From Streptomyces sp. Ru62 (lineage in GTDB: Bacteria > Actinomycetota > Actinomycetes > Streptomycetales > Streptomycetaceae): a stretch of 64,000 nt of DNA. A program made the position numbers and the translations under genes. The stretch is from assembly GCF_002920615.1 (NCBI RefSeq), contig NZ_PQSU01000004.1:310001-374000 (forward strand). Reading direction: 5' to 3'. How positions within the stretch are numbered: position 1 is the first letter of the stretch; each line of letters starts with the position of its first letter. Shown here piece after piece: positions 14,423 to 22,347 of this stretch. Under the pieces are notes generated by a model that was given only the letters and a program-made list of their open reading frames with translations, had not been told where the DNA came from and made no database searches.

Positions 14423-15682
14423 CTAGTTCGTTACAAGACGCCCCAAGGGTGCCTGCTGCAACGGCACGGGCCGGGTCGGCACCGGCACAGGAGGACCGGG
14501 TTCCGCCCCCGCCGGAACCCCCCGCTCCAAGGTCCCGGCAGCGCCGCCGTCCCGGTCCGGCCCCTGGGTGCCCCCCACCCCTTCCGTGGCCGCGCCCTCC
14601 GTGACCGCGCCCCCCGCGCCGTCCGTGGCCGCGCCCTCCGCACCCGCGGTCGCGTACCCGCCCGGTGCCGGCACGTCCGACACGCCGCACGGAGTCGCCT
14701 CCGTGGCGTACGGCAGGCGCAGCACCCCGTCGCGCGTGCACAGCCCGGTGCCCGCCAGCCAGCCCTCGGGCGCCGGGAGGTGCCGGACCTCCCGGTCGGC
14801 CGGGCGCCACACGCCCACCCAGGTGCCGAGGGCCCCGTCGAGCCGCAGGCCCACCGCGCAGTTCTCCGGCATCAGCACCTGCCCGGGCTGGATCGCGAAC
14901 GGCGTCACCACGCAGTCCGGCACCCGCAGGCACTCCGGGAACCGCACCGGCAGGGTGCTGCCGAGGACACCCCAGCCCAGGCGTTCCCGCCCGGGCGAGG
15001 GCGCGTCCGAGGAGATCAGCAGCAGGCCGCTGTCCGGATCGGCGAGGAGCAGCCGGTCGTCGCTGCCCTCCGCGATCTGGAGCAGCGGCGAGACCTCGCC
15101 GGCGCGCTCCAGGTCCACCACGACCGTCTTGATGCGTCCGTCCAGCTCCCGGTCCAGTGCCAGCATCCGCCCGGAGCCGTCCAGCCAGACCCCGCCCGAG
15201 CAGCGCCCCGGCACCTCGGCGCAGCGCTCCGGGCCGAACGCCCCGCCCGCCACCAGCCAGACCACGCTGGAGCGCGGTCCGACCGCGAGGGCGTACGCCC
15301 GGGCGCCCCCCGGTGCCGGTGGCAGCAGGGTGAGCCGGGTGCCGGGCCCGGCGCACTCCACCGCGCCCAGCGGCAGCTCACCGGTGCCGGGCCCGGTCGG
15401 GTACAGCAGCGAGAAGGCGTGCCGCCCGGCCACCAGGCGGTGGATCAGCACCCGCCCGTCACCCATGGGCTGCACCTCGGTCCCGGGCTCCTCGGGCTGG
15501 TTTCCGGGCAGGGGCACCGCGTACGGCTCGGGGCCGTCCAGGGTCCAGCGCTCCGGGAACCAGGAGTCACCGTCCCGGGCGAGCCGGGCGGCGTACGCGC
15601 CGTCCGCCGTGATGGCGCATCCCGCCCGCGGCACGCCGCCGGTCCCGTCCGTGGAGGGGGGTTCGATCGCACAGGCCGTCAT
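14423..15682 (-). CDS. Propeller-like protein of unknown function with repetitive C-tail
   Basis: 419 aa from ATG 15682, with GGAGGTGA seven bases upstream. No signal peptide is apparent, so cytosolic. The body shows repeated short beta motifs ending in W or D turns (SVVWLVAGGAFGPERC, GGVWLDGSGRMLALDRELDG, DRLLLADPDSGLLLISSD, GTWVGVWRPADREVRHLPAP), which suggests a beta-propeller. The last ~90 residues are low-complexity with a GAEGAATDGAGGAVTEGAATEG run that looks expanded from an 8-10 residue unit. No catalytic motif recognised. The same-strand peptide gene 14168-14326 follows; the two may work together, but that is inference. Confidence 0.8.
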   Translation of the reverse strand: MTACAIEPPSTDGTGGVPRAGCAITADGAYAARLARDGDSWFPERWTLDGPEPYAVPLPGNQPEEPGTEVQPMGDGRVLIHRLVAGRHAFSLLYPTGPGTGELPLGAVECAGPGTRLTLLPPAPGGARAYALAVGPRSSVVWLVAGGAFGPERCAEVPGRCSGGVWLDGSGRMLALDRELDGRIKTVVVDLERAGEVSPLLQIAEGSDDRLLLADPDSGLLLISSDAPSPGRERLGWGVLGSTLPVRFPECLRVPDCVVTPFAIQPGQVLMPENCAVGLRLDGALGTWVGVWRPADREVRHLPAPEGWLAGTGLCTRDGVLRLPYATEATPCGVSDVPAPGGYATAGAEGAATDGAGGAVTEGAATEGVGGTQGPDRDGGAAGTLERGVPAGAEPGPPVPVPTRPVPLQQAPLGRLVTN

Positions 15683-15869
15683 CGTTCGGTCACCTCCGGC
15701 GACGAAGCTAGTTTTCGCACGCGCAGGCGGGGGACCGGCCCTCCCCGGCTTCACACGTACGGGTGGTGCAGAAGCGATTCACCTGAGGAAACCGGGGCGT
15801 CCGTGCTGAGCGGGGTCAGACCGGACGCATGCGGTACAGCCCCGCCGAACAGCCAGGTAGCCTTGGGCC

Positions 15870-16778
15870 GTGCCCCGTCTGTCTGAAGTCATCGCCGCGC
15901 TGGAGAACCTGTGGCCGGCCGAGCGGGCCGAGTCCTGGGACGCGGTCGGCACGGTCGTGGGCGACCCCGCCCAGGAGGTCACCCGGGTCCTGTTCGCCGT
16001 CGACCCCGTCCAGGAGATCGTGGACGAGGCCGTGAAGCTCGGCGCCGACCTGCTGGTCACCCACCACCCGCTCTATCTGCGCGGTACGACCACGGTCGCG
16101 GCCACGCACTTCAAGGGCCGGGTCGTGCACACGCTGATCAAGAACGACGTCGCGCTGCACGTCGCCCACACCAACGCCGACACCGCCGACCCGGGTGTCT
16201 CCGACGCCCTTGCCGGGGCCCTCGACCTCCGCGTCGTACGCCCCCTCGTGCCGGACCCCACCGACCCCGAGGGCGGCCGGGGCCTGGGCCGCGTCTGCGA
16301 ACTCGACCACCCCCTCACCGTCCGGGAGCTGGCCGCCCGCGCCGCCGAGCGGCTGCCCGCCACCGCGCAGGGCATCCGGGTGGCCGGCGACCCCGAGGCC
16401 GTCGTCCGCACCATCGCCGTCAGCGGCGGCTCCGGCGACAGCCTCTTCGACCAGGTCCGCGCGGCCGGCGTCGACGCCTTCCTCACCGCTGACCTGCGCC
16501 ACCACCCGGCCTCCGAGGCGGTGGCCCACAGTCCCCTCGCGCTGCTCGACGCGGCGCACTGGGCCACCGAGTGGCCCTGGTGCGAGCTGGCCGCGAGCCA
16601 GCTCGACGAGATCTCCGACCGTCACGGCTGGGACCTCCGCGTCCACGTCTCCAAGACGGTCACCGATCCCTGGACCGCCCACGCGGCGTCCACCGCCACC
16701 GCCCACCCGTCGCCCACCACCACCCTTCCAACGAGCGCTTCACGCGCCCCTTCCGATACCACGGGAGCCCCCAACTGA
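15870..16778 (+). CDS. Nif3-like dinuclear metal centre protein (GTP cyclohydrolase I type 2 family)
   Basis: 302 aa from GTG 15870. TAGCCT at 15858-15863 leaves only six bases before the start, so the mRNA is probably leaderless. Metal-site motifs of the family are present: LLVTHHPLYLRG (two His), HTNADTADPGVSDALA, TADLRHHPASEA and LLDAAHWATEWPWCE. The last ~35 residues (TAHPSPTTTLPTSAS...) are a Ser/Thr/Pro tail outside the fold. The biochemical role of Nif3 proteins is unsettled. It is overlapped by the zinc-ribbon gene (CTGA junction) and followed by the RNase H gene, an arrangement conserved in Streptomyces by my recollection. Confidence 0.92.
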   Translation: MPRLSEVIAALENLWPAERAESWDAVGTVVGDPAQEVTRVLFAVDPVQEIVDEAVKLGADLLVTHHPLYLRGTTTVAATHFKGRVVHTLIKNDVALHVAHTNADTADPGVSDALAGALDLRVVRPLVPDPTDPEGGRGLGRVCELDHPLTVRELAARAAERLPATAQGIRVAGDPEAVVRTIAVSGGSGDSLFDQVRAAGVDAFLTADLRHHPASEAVAHSPLALLDAAHWATEWPWCELAASQLDEISDRHGWDLRVHVSKTVTDPWTAHAASTATAHPSPTTTLPTSASRAPSDTTGAPN

Positions 16779-17518
16779 ACGCCGCGCCCGCCGACCAGAT
16801 CCGACTCCTCGACGTCCAGACACTCGACGTCCGCCTGCAGCAGCTCGCGCACAAGCGGAGGTCGCTGCCCGAGCACGCCGAGATCGAGTCGCTGACGAAG
16901 GACCTCACGCAGCTGCGCGACCTGCTCGTGGCCGCGCAGACCGAGGAGAGCGACTGCGCCCGCGAGCAGACCAAGGCCGAGCAGGACGTCGACCAGGTGC
17001 GCCAGCGCGCCGCCCGCGACCAGCAGCGCCTGGACTCCGGCGCGGTCACCTCGCCGAAGGACCTCTCCAACCTCCAGCACGAGATCGCCTCCCTCGCCAA
17101 GCGGCAGGGCGACCTGGAGGACGTCGTCCTGGAGGTCATGGAGCGCCGTGAGGCCGCGCAGGAGCGGGTGAACGAGCTGACCGAGCGGGTCGCCTCCGTG
17201 CAGTCGAAGATCGACGACGCGACCGGCCGCCGGGACGCGGCGTTCGAGGAGATCGACGGCGAGGCCGCCTCGGTGACCAAGGAGCGCGAGGTCGTGGCGG
17301 CCTCCGTCCCCGCGGACCTGCTGAAGCTCTACGACAAGCTGCGCGAGCAGCAGGGCGGCATCGGCGCGGCCAAGCTGTACGCCCGCACCTGCCAGGGGTG
17401 CCGGCAGGAGCTGGCCATCACCGAGCTGAACGAGATCCGCGCGGCGGCGCCGGACACGGTGGTCCGCTGCGAGAACTGCCGCCGCATCCTGGTGCGTACG
17501 GCCGAGTCGGGTCTGTAG
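16775..17518 (+). CDS. Coiled-coil zinc-ribbon protein (C4-type), probable CTG start
   Basis: 247 aa. The homologous N-terminus NAAPADQIRLLDVQTLD begins at a CTG (16775-16777) that shares bases with the preceding TGA. There is no ATG, GTG or TTG nearby that would preserve it, and GGGAG lies 6-10 bases upstream. Residues ~25-175 form a long coiled coil (heptads with QLRDLLVAAQTEES, DVDQVRQRAARDQQRL). The C-terminus carries a zinc ribbon, CQGCRQELAITELNE...CENCRRIL. This architecture is shared with CT398/YbiH-like proteins suspected in RNA or flagellar-unrelated binding roles; function is unknown. It is translationally coupled to the Nif3 gene. Confidence 0.88.
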   Translation: MNAAPADQIRLLDVQTLDVRLQQLAHKRRSLPEHAEIESLTKDLTQLRDLLVAAQTEESDCAREQTKAEQDVDQVRQRAARDQQRLDSGAVTSPKDLSNLQHEIASLAKRQGDLEDVVLEVMERREAAQERVNELTERVASVQSKIDDATGRRDAAFEEIDGEAASVTKEREVVAASVPADLLKLYDKLREQQGGIGAAKLYARTCQGCRQELAITELNEIRAAAPDTVVRCENCRRILVRTAESGL

Positions 17519-17530
17519 GGGGCTTCAGGG

Positions 17531-18931
17531 GTGCGGGAGTTCATCGTCGAGGCCGACGGCGGGTCGCGGGGCAACCCCGGGCCCGCGGGCTACGGGGCGG
17601 TCGTGCTCGACGGGGCCACGGGTGAGGCCCTGACCGAGGCCGCGGAGTACATCGGCGTCGCCACGAACAACGTCGCCGAGTACCGCGGCCTCCTGGCCGG
17701 CCTCCGTGCCGCGCACGCCCTCGACCCGTCGGCCCGGGTCCACGTCCGCATGGACTCCAAGCTCGTCATCGAGCAGATGTCGGGCCGCTGGAAGATCAAG
17801 CACCCCGACATGAAGCCACTGGCGACGCAGGCGAGGTCCGTCTTCCCTCCGGACCAGGTGACCTACGAGTGGATCCCCCGGGAGCGGAACAAACACGCGG
17901 ACCGCTTGGCGAACGAGGCGATGGACGCGGGGGCGAAGGGCGAGCAGTGGTCACCGTCACGCTCCCGCGCGGCCCTCGACACCCCGCCCGCCACCCCTGA
18001 GCCGTCGGGCCCGCCCGGAGACGCGGCGGCGGGCGCGGCGAAGGCCCGCGCGGCCCTGGCGGAGGTCCGGGCCGCCGGTGCGGCCCCTGAATCCGCCGCC
18101 GCTGCGGGCAGTCGTGCCGCCGGTGCGGCACGGGTGGGCGATGGGGGTGCCCCCGCGCGAGCGACGCCGAGCGTGGGGGAGGCACCTCCCAGCGAGCAGC
18201 GCCCCGAGCCCCCCGGCGAAGGGCGCCCCTCCGGCTCCACCGCGGAAACCGTGCACGAGCAGCGCGTCACCAGTGCCCCCGGCTGGAGTGCCGCCCCCGA
18301 TCTGGGCGCGCCCGCCACCCTGGTCCTCCTCCGGCACGGCGAAACCCCCCTGACCCCCCAGAAGCGGTTCTCCGGCAGCGGCGGCACCGACCCCTCCCTC
18401 TCCGCCGTGGGCCGGGAGCAGGCGCACCGCGTCGCCGAGGCCCTGGCGCGGCGCGGCACCATACAGGCCGTCGTCGCCTCCCCCCTCGCCCGCACCCGGG
18501 AGACCGCCGAGATCGTCGCCGCCCGCCTGAACCTGGACGTCACGCTGGAAGACGGCCTGCGCGAGACGGACTTCGGCGCCTGGGAGGGCCTGACCTTCGG
18601 TGAGGTCCGCGAGCGCCACCCGGACGACCTCGACGCCTGGCTCGCCGACCCGGAGGCCCACCCCACCGGCGGCGGCGAGAGCTTCGCCGAGACGGCCGTC
18701 CGGATCGCCGCGACCCGCGACAAACTGATCGCGGCCCACGCGGGCCGTACGGTCCTGCTGGTCACGCACGTCACCCCGATCAAGACCTTCGTCCGCCTCG
18801 CGCTCGGCGCCCCGCCCGAGTCGCTGTTCCGGATGGAGCTCTCGGCGGCCTCCCTGTCGGCGGTGGCGTACTACGCGGACGGCAACGCGAGCGTGCGGCT
18901 GTTCAACGACACCTCTCACCTGCGCCCCTGA
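17531..18931 (+). CDS. Bifunctional RNase HI / histidine phosphatase (CobC-like)
   Basis: 466 aa from GTG 17531, 12 bp after the zinc-ribbon gene. RNase H domain (1-140): EADGGSRGNPGPAGYGAVV (Asp), NNVAEYRGLLAGLRAAH (Glu), VRMDSKLVIEQMSGRWKI (Asp) and NKHADRLANEAMD (Asp), so all four catalytic acids are kept. A ~120-residue Ala/Pro/Gly linker follows. The phosphatase domain (~255-460) has LVLLRHGETPLTPQKRFSG, SPLARTRETAEIVAA, DGLRETDFGAWEGLTF and LLVTHVTPIKTFVRL. The same fusion occurs in mycobacterial Rv2228c, an RNase H with alpha-ribazole phosphatase activity. The linker contains an unusual in-frame repeat-like element at 18142-18190. Confidence 0.95.
   Translation: MREFIVEADGGSRGNPGPAGYGAVVLDGATGEALTEAAEYIGVATNNVAEYRGLLAGLRAAHALDPSARVHVRMDSKLVIEQMSGRWKIKHPDMKPLATQARSVFPPDQVTYEWIPRERNKHADRLANEAMDAGAKGEQWSPSRSRAALDTPPATPEPSGPPGDAAAGAAKARAALAEVRAAGAAPESAAAAGSRAAGAARVGDGGAPARATPSVGEAPPSEQRPEPPGEGRPSGSTAETVHEQRVTSAPGWSAAPDLGAPATLVLLRHGETPLTPQKRFSGSGGTDPSLSAVGREQAHRVAEALARRGTIQAVVASPLARTRETAEIVAARLNLDVTLEDGLRETDFGAWEGLTFGEVRERHPDDLDAWLADPEAHPTGGGESFAETAVRIAATRDKLIAAHAGRTVLLVTHVTPIKTFVRLALGAPPESLFRMELSAASLSAVAYYADGNASVRLFNDTSHLRP
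18142..18190. repeat. REP-like double hairpin element inside the RNase H-phosphatase linker
   Basis: GGGGGTGCCCCC is followed by GCGCGAGCGACGCCGAGCG and then GTGGGGGAGGCACCTCCC, giving two inverted repeats. The same kind of sequence is, from my knowledge, a recurrent intergenic element in Streptomyces. Here it is read in frame as the linker peptide GAPARATPSVGEAPP. Confidence 0.6.
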
Positions 18932-18983
18932 GTCACCCGGGCGGCTGCGCCGTTGAGTCAGTCACCCGGGCGGTTACGCCTTT
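18931..18983. repeat. Direct duplication of the eda 3' end
   Basis: Bases 18931-18954 and 18960-18983 are the same 24-mer with four differences (AGTCACCCGGGCGG shared exactly). The second copy is the end of the eda coding sequence; the first lies between the eda and RNase H stops. Confidence 0.75.
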
Positions 18984-19635
18984 GGGCCGCCCGGGGCCTC
19001 AACCGGGCCGCCGTACGCGCCAGTTCCTCGATCCGCCCCCAGTCCCGGGCGGCCACCGCATCCTCCGGAACCATCCAGCTCCCGCCGACGCAGCCGACGT
19101 TGGGGAGGGCCAGGTACTCCGGCGCGGTCTCCGGCCCGATCCCGCCCGTGGGACAGAACCGGGCCTGCGGCAACGGCCCGGCCAGCGACCGCAGGTACGC
19201 CGTACCGCCCGCCGCCTGTGCCGGGAAGAACTTCATCTCCCGCACCCCGCGCTCCAGCAGCGCCACGACCTCCGAGGTGGTCGACACCCCGGGCAGGAAC
19301 GGCACCCCGGACCCGCGCATCGCCTCCAGCAGCGCCTCCGTCCACCCGGGACTGACCAGGAACCGCGCCCCGGCGGCCGTACAGGCGTCCACCTGCTCCG
19401 GCGTGATCACCGTACCCGCCCCCACCACGGCCTCCGGCACCTCGGCGGCGATGGCCCGGAGCGCGGCGGGCGCGGCCGGGGTGCGCAGGGTCACCTCGAT
19501 CGCGGGCAGCCCGCCCGCGACCAGCGCCCGCGCCAGCGGTACGGCGTCGGCGGCGTCGGAGAGCACCACCACGGGCACGACGGGGGCGAGGTCCAGCACG
19601 GAGGCAGCCGGAAACGAGGGCAGCGGCGAGGTCAT
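18958..19635 (-). CDS. eda: 2-keto-3-deoxy-6-phosphogluconate/4-hydroxy-2-oxoglutarate aldolase
   Basis: Class I aldolase, cleaving KDPG to pyruvate and glyceraldehyde 3-phosphate, or acting on 4-hydroxy-2-oxoglutarate. 225 aa from ATG 19635. Motifs: GLPAIEVTLRTPAA (catalytic Glu), VVGAGTVITPEQVD, FLVSPGWTE, REMKFFPAQAAGG (Schiff-base Lys), FCPTGGIGPETAPEYL and GCVGGSWMVPED. The length is normal plus a basic tail. It stands alone, with no edd gene nearby, so an Entner-Doudoroff role is not implied; sugar-acid catabolism is as likely. A GTTGC-N7-GCAAC palindrome lies 41-57 bp upstream. Confidence 0.93.
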   Translation of the reverse strand: MTSPLPSFPAASVLDLAPVVPVVVLSDAADAVPLARALVAGGLPAIEVTLRTPAAPAALRAIAAEVPEAVVGAGTVITPEQVDACTAAGARFLVSPGWTEALLEAMRGSGVPFLPGVSTTSEVVALLERGVREMKFFPAQAAGGTAYLRSLAGPLPQARFCPTGGIGPETAPEYLALPNVGCVGGSWMVPEDAVAARDWGRIEELARTAARLRPRAAQRRNRPGD

Positions 19636-19675
19636 GCGCTCATCGTGCCCAGCGACTGCAATCTCCGCAATGAGT

Positions 19676-19692
19676 GTTGCGTATGCTGCAAC
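19676..19692 (-). promoter_or_regulatory. Palindromic operator candidate upstream of eda
   Basis: GTTGC-GTATGCT-GCAAC, perfect 5-bp arms in the 70-bp gap between eda and yaaA. TGCAAT and GCAATG variants of the half site lie nearer the eda start. An IclR- or GntR-type site for a sugar-acid regulator is plausible. Confidence 0.4.
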
Positions 19693-19705
19693 GCCTTACG
19701 GTTCC

Positions 19706-20485
19706 TCAGTGGACCTCGTCCACCAGCACATCCAGCGCCCACGCCTTGCCCGCCTTCCCGGGCGCCTCCGCCTCCACGACGTACCCCAGCTCCCGCAGCA
19801 CCCCCACCAGCTCGGCGGGATCCTTGGGCGCGGCCCCGGAGGTCAGCAGGCTGCGGACGATCCGGCCCTTCGTCGCCTTGTTGAAGTGGCTGACGACCTT
19901 CCGGGTCGGCGCGTGCAGCACCCGTACCGTCGCCGTGCGCCCGGCCACCTCGCCCTTCGGCCGCCAGGCCGCGGCGTACGCCGAGGACCGCAGGTCGAGG
20001 ACCAGGCCGTCGGCCGCCGTCGGCAGCACCTCGGCCATCGGCGCCCGCCAGTGCCCGGCCAGCGCGCCAAGACCCGGCAGCTTCACGCCCATCGAGCAGC
20101 GGTAGGAGGGAATCCGGTCCGTCACCCGCACGGCACCCCACAGCCCGGAGAAGACCAGCAGCGACTTGGCGGCACGGCGTCGCGCCGCCGCGTCCAGCGT
20201 GGCCAGGCCGAGGGTGTCGTACAGAACCCCGGTGTAGACCTCCCCGGCCGGGCGGGCACCGGCCGTGTGCAGCCCGGCGTTCTTCGCGACCTCGCCGCGC
20301 AGCCCCTCGCTCAGCCCCAGCACCTCGCGCGCCTTGACCTCGTCACCGGAGCACAGCTCGACCAGCTCCCCGAGCACGGCCTCCCGCGCGGCGGTCAGCC
20401 CCGGCAGGGACAGCGACTCCAGCTGAAGCGGGGCACCCTCGCCCGCGTTCGCCTTGCCTTCCGAGGGCGGCAGCAGGACCAGCAA
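19706..20485 (-). CDS. yaaA: Peroxide stress protein YaaA (DUF328)
   Basis: 259 aa. A TTG at 20485 is preferred as start: GAGGAG lies six bases upstream and the product then begins MLVLLPPSEGKA as in the family; a GTG at 20488 is only three bases from the ribosome site. Family motifs: LLPPSEGKANAG, LHTAGARPAGEVYTGVLYDTLG, LLVFSGLWGAVRVTDRIPSYRCSMG, VSHFNKATKGRIVRSL. YaaA lowers free iron and limits peroxide damage to DNA in Escherichia coli, and the fold binds DNA. It diverges from the RNB pseudogene. Confidence 0.92.
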   Translation of the reverse strand: MLVLLPPSEGKANAGEGAPLQLESLSLPGLTAAREAVLGELVELCSGDEVKAREVLGLSEGLRGEVAKNAGLHTAGARPAGEVYTGVLYDTLGLATLDAAARRRAAKSLLVFSGLWGAVRVTDRIPSYRCSMGVKLPGLGALAGHWRAPMAEVLPTAADGLVLDLRSSAYAAAWRPKGEVAGRTATVRVLHAPTRKVVSHFNKATKGRIVRSLLTSGAAPKDPAELVGVLRELGYVVEAEAPGKAGKAWALDVLVDEVH

Positions 20486-20559
20486 CACGTACTCCTCACG
20501 TAGACCTCCGCGCCAGGGTACGGCGTGACTCGCGTGCCACCTCGGCCTACGCTCGCTCC

Positions 20560-21391
20560 ATGCCCCGCCGCAAGATCCACGTCACCGGCGCCCCCGAAGC
20601 CCCCCTCCGCGCCGCGCTCGCCGCGCTCCGTTCCGGACTCGGCATCCCGGAGGCATTCCCGCCGGAGGTCCAGGCGGCGGCCGAGCAGGCGGCCAAGGAC
20701 CCGGCCCTGCCGCTGTACGACGCCACCGACATCCCCTTCTTCACCCTGGACCCGCCCACCTCCACCGACCTCGACCAGGCCACCCACCTGTCCCGGCGGG
20801 GCACCGGCTACCGCGTCCGCTACGCCATCGCCGACGTCGCCGCCTTCGTCGCACCCGGCGGAGCCCTGGACGCGGAGGCGCACCGGCGGGTGACCACCCT
20901 GTACTTCCCGGACGAGAGGGTCCCGCTGCACCCCACCGTGCTCAGCGAGGGCGCGGCCAGCCTGCTGCCCGGCCGGACCCGGCCGGCCGTGCTGTGGACC
21001 ATCGACCTGGACGGGGAGGGCCGCACCCTCGCCGTCGACGTGCGCCGGGCCCTGGTCCGCAGCCGGGCCAAGCTCGACTACACCCACGTACAGCGGGACA
21101 TCGACGCGGGGACGGCCGAGGAACCCGTCGCGCTGCTCAAGGAGATCGGCGAGGCACGGGAACGCCTGGAGGGTGGAGGCGGCCCTGCTCAAGGACCGGG
21201 TCGGGGACGTCTTCGACGGCTGTGTCGTGGACGTGGACGAGCGCCGGCCGACCGTGGGCACCGTCCAGGTGCTGTCCCCGGCGGTCATCGGACGCGTCGA
21301 GGGCACGGACCTGCCGCTCGGCGAACGCCTGCGCGTCCGGCTCACCCGCGCCGACCCGGGCACATCGAAGATCCTCTTCGCCGTGGCGTGA
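20560..21391 (+). pseudogene. RNB-domain ribonuclease with internal deletion and frameshift
   Basis: The first part (20560 to about 21167) reads MPRRKIHVTGAPEAPLR and the start of an RNB domain, including the acidic PTSTDLDQATHL catalytic stretch, TLYFPDERVPLHPTVLSEGAASLLPG and KLDYTHVQRDIDAGTAEEPVALLKEIGEARERLE. The frame then breaks. From 21173 the +1 frame gives the normal family C-terminus: VEAALLKDRVGDVFDGCVVD, PTVGTVQVLSPAVIGRVEG, ADPGTSKILFAVA. About 190 residues of the middle of the domain, present in full-length ~470-aa homologs, are missing at the junction near 21170. The original frame runs on to 21444 as nonsense. The gene is very likely inactive. Confidence 0.85.
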
Positions 21392-21498
21392 GCGCCTGCA
21401 CGAGCGCGGCATGGAATGGCGGCTTCCGGCGCTGTACCCGGTGACGGGGCGCGGCGCGGGACGGGCGCCGGCGGCGGGAGTCGTGAGGGGACGGTCCG

Positions 21499-22347
21499 AT
21501 GGGGGAACAGGCACGGTGGACACGGGCCCGGCTGGGCCGCTGCGGCCCCCCGCTCGACCTGCTCACCGCGAGCTTCCGCCGGCACGTCTACGCCCCGCAC
21601 GCCCACGACGAGTACACGATCGGCGTCTGCGTCGGCGGCTCCGAGATCATCGACTACCGGGGCGGCCACATCCGCACCGGCCCCGGCACGATCGTCGTCC
21701 TCGAACCCGGCGAGATGCACACCGGCGGCCCCGGCAACCCCACCGACGGCTACGCCTACCGCGCCCTGTACGCCGAGCCGTCCCTGCTGGCCGACGGCAC
21801 CCTCGGCGGGCTGCCGCACTTCCGCGAACCCCTCATCGACGACCCGGTGCTCGCCCGGGCCCTGCGCGCCGCCCACACGCGACTCAGCGCCTGCCCCGAC
21901 CCGCTGGAGGCCGAGTCCGTCCTGCCCTGGGTGCTCACGGCCCTCGCCCACCGCCACTCCACGGCCCGCCCGCTCCCCGACCGCGTGCCCGGCGCCGACG
22001 CCATAGCCCGCACGGTCCGCGACCGCCTCGCCGACGAACTCACCGACCCGCCCTCCCTGGCCCTGCTCGCCACCGACCTCGGCCTGTCCCGCTACCAGCT
22101 CCTGCGCGCCTTCCGTACGACGATGGGCATACCCCCCTACGCCTGGCTCGCCCAGCACCGGGTCACCAAGGCGCGCGTCCTGCTGGAGAGCGGCCTGCGC
22201 CCCGCCGAGGTGGCCGGCCTCGTCGGCTTCGCCGACCAGGCCCACCTGACCCGCTGGTTCCGCCGGGTGCTCGGGGTGACCCCGGCGGCCTACCGCAACA
22301 GCGTTCAAGACAGGCCCGCACCGGGAGGCCGACACTCGGCCGTATGA
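21499..22347 (+). CDS. AraC-family transcriptional regulator
   Basis: 282 aa from ATG 21499 (GAGGGGAC upstream). The N-terminal cupin sensor (~1-150) has FRRHVYAPHAHDEYTIGVCVGG and TIVVLEPGEMHTGGPG. The C-terminal AraC HTH (~185-280) has LADELTDPPSLALLATDLGLSRYQLLRAFRTTMG and GFADQAHLTRWFRRVLGVTPAAYR. The stop overlaps the next start (ATGA), so it is translationally coupled to the EamA exporter, an arrangement typical of AraC regulators that control an amino-acid exporter. Inducer unknown. Confidence 0.93.
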   Translation: MGEQARWTRARLGRCGPPLDLLTASFRRHVYAPHAHDEYTIGVCVGGSEIIDYRGGHIRTGPGTIVVLEPGEMHTGGPGNPTDGYAYRALYAEPSLLADGTLGGLPHFREPLIDDPVLARALRAAHTRLSACPDPLEAESVLPWVLTALAHRHSTARPLPDRVPGADAIARTVRDRLADELTDPPSLALLATDLGLSRYQLLRAFRTTMGIPPYAWLAQHRVTKARVLLESGLRPAEVAGLVGFADQAHLTRWFRRVLGVTPAAYRNSVQDRPAPGGRHSAV

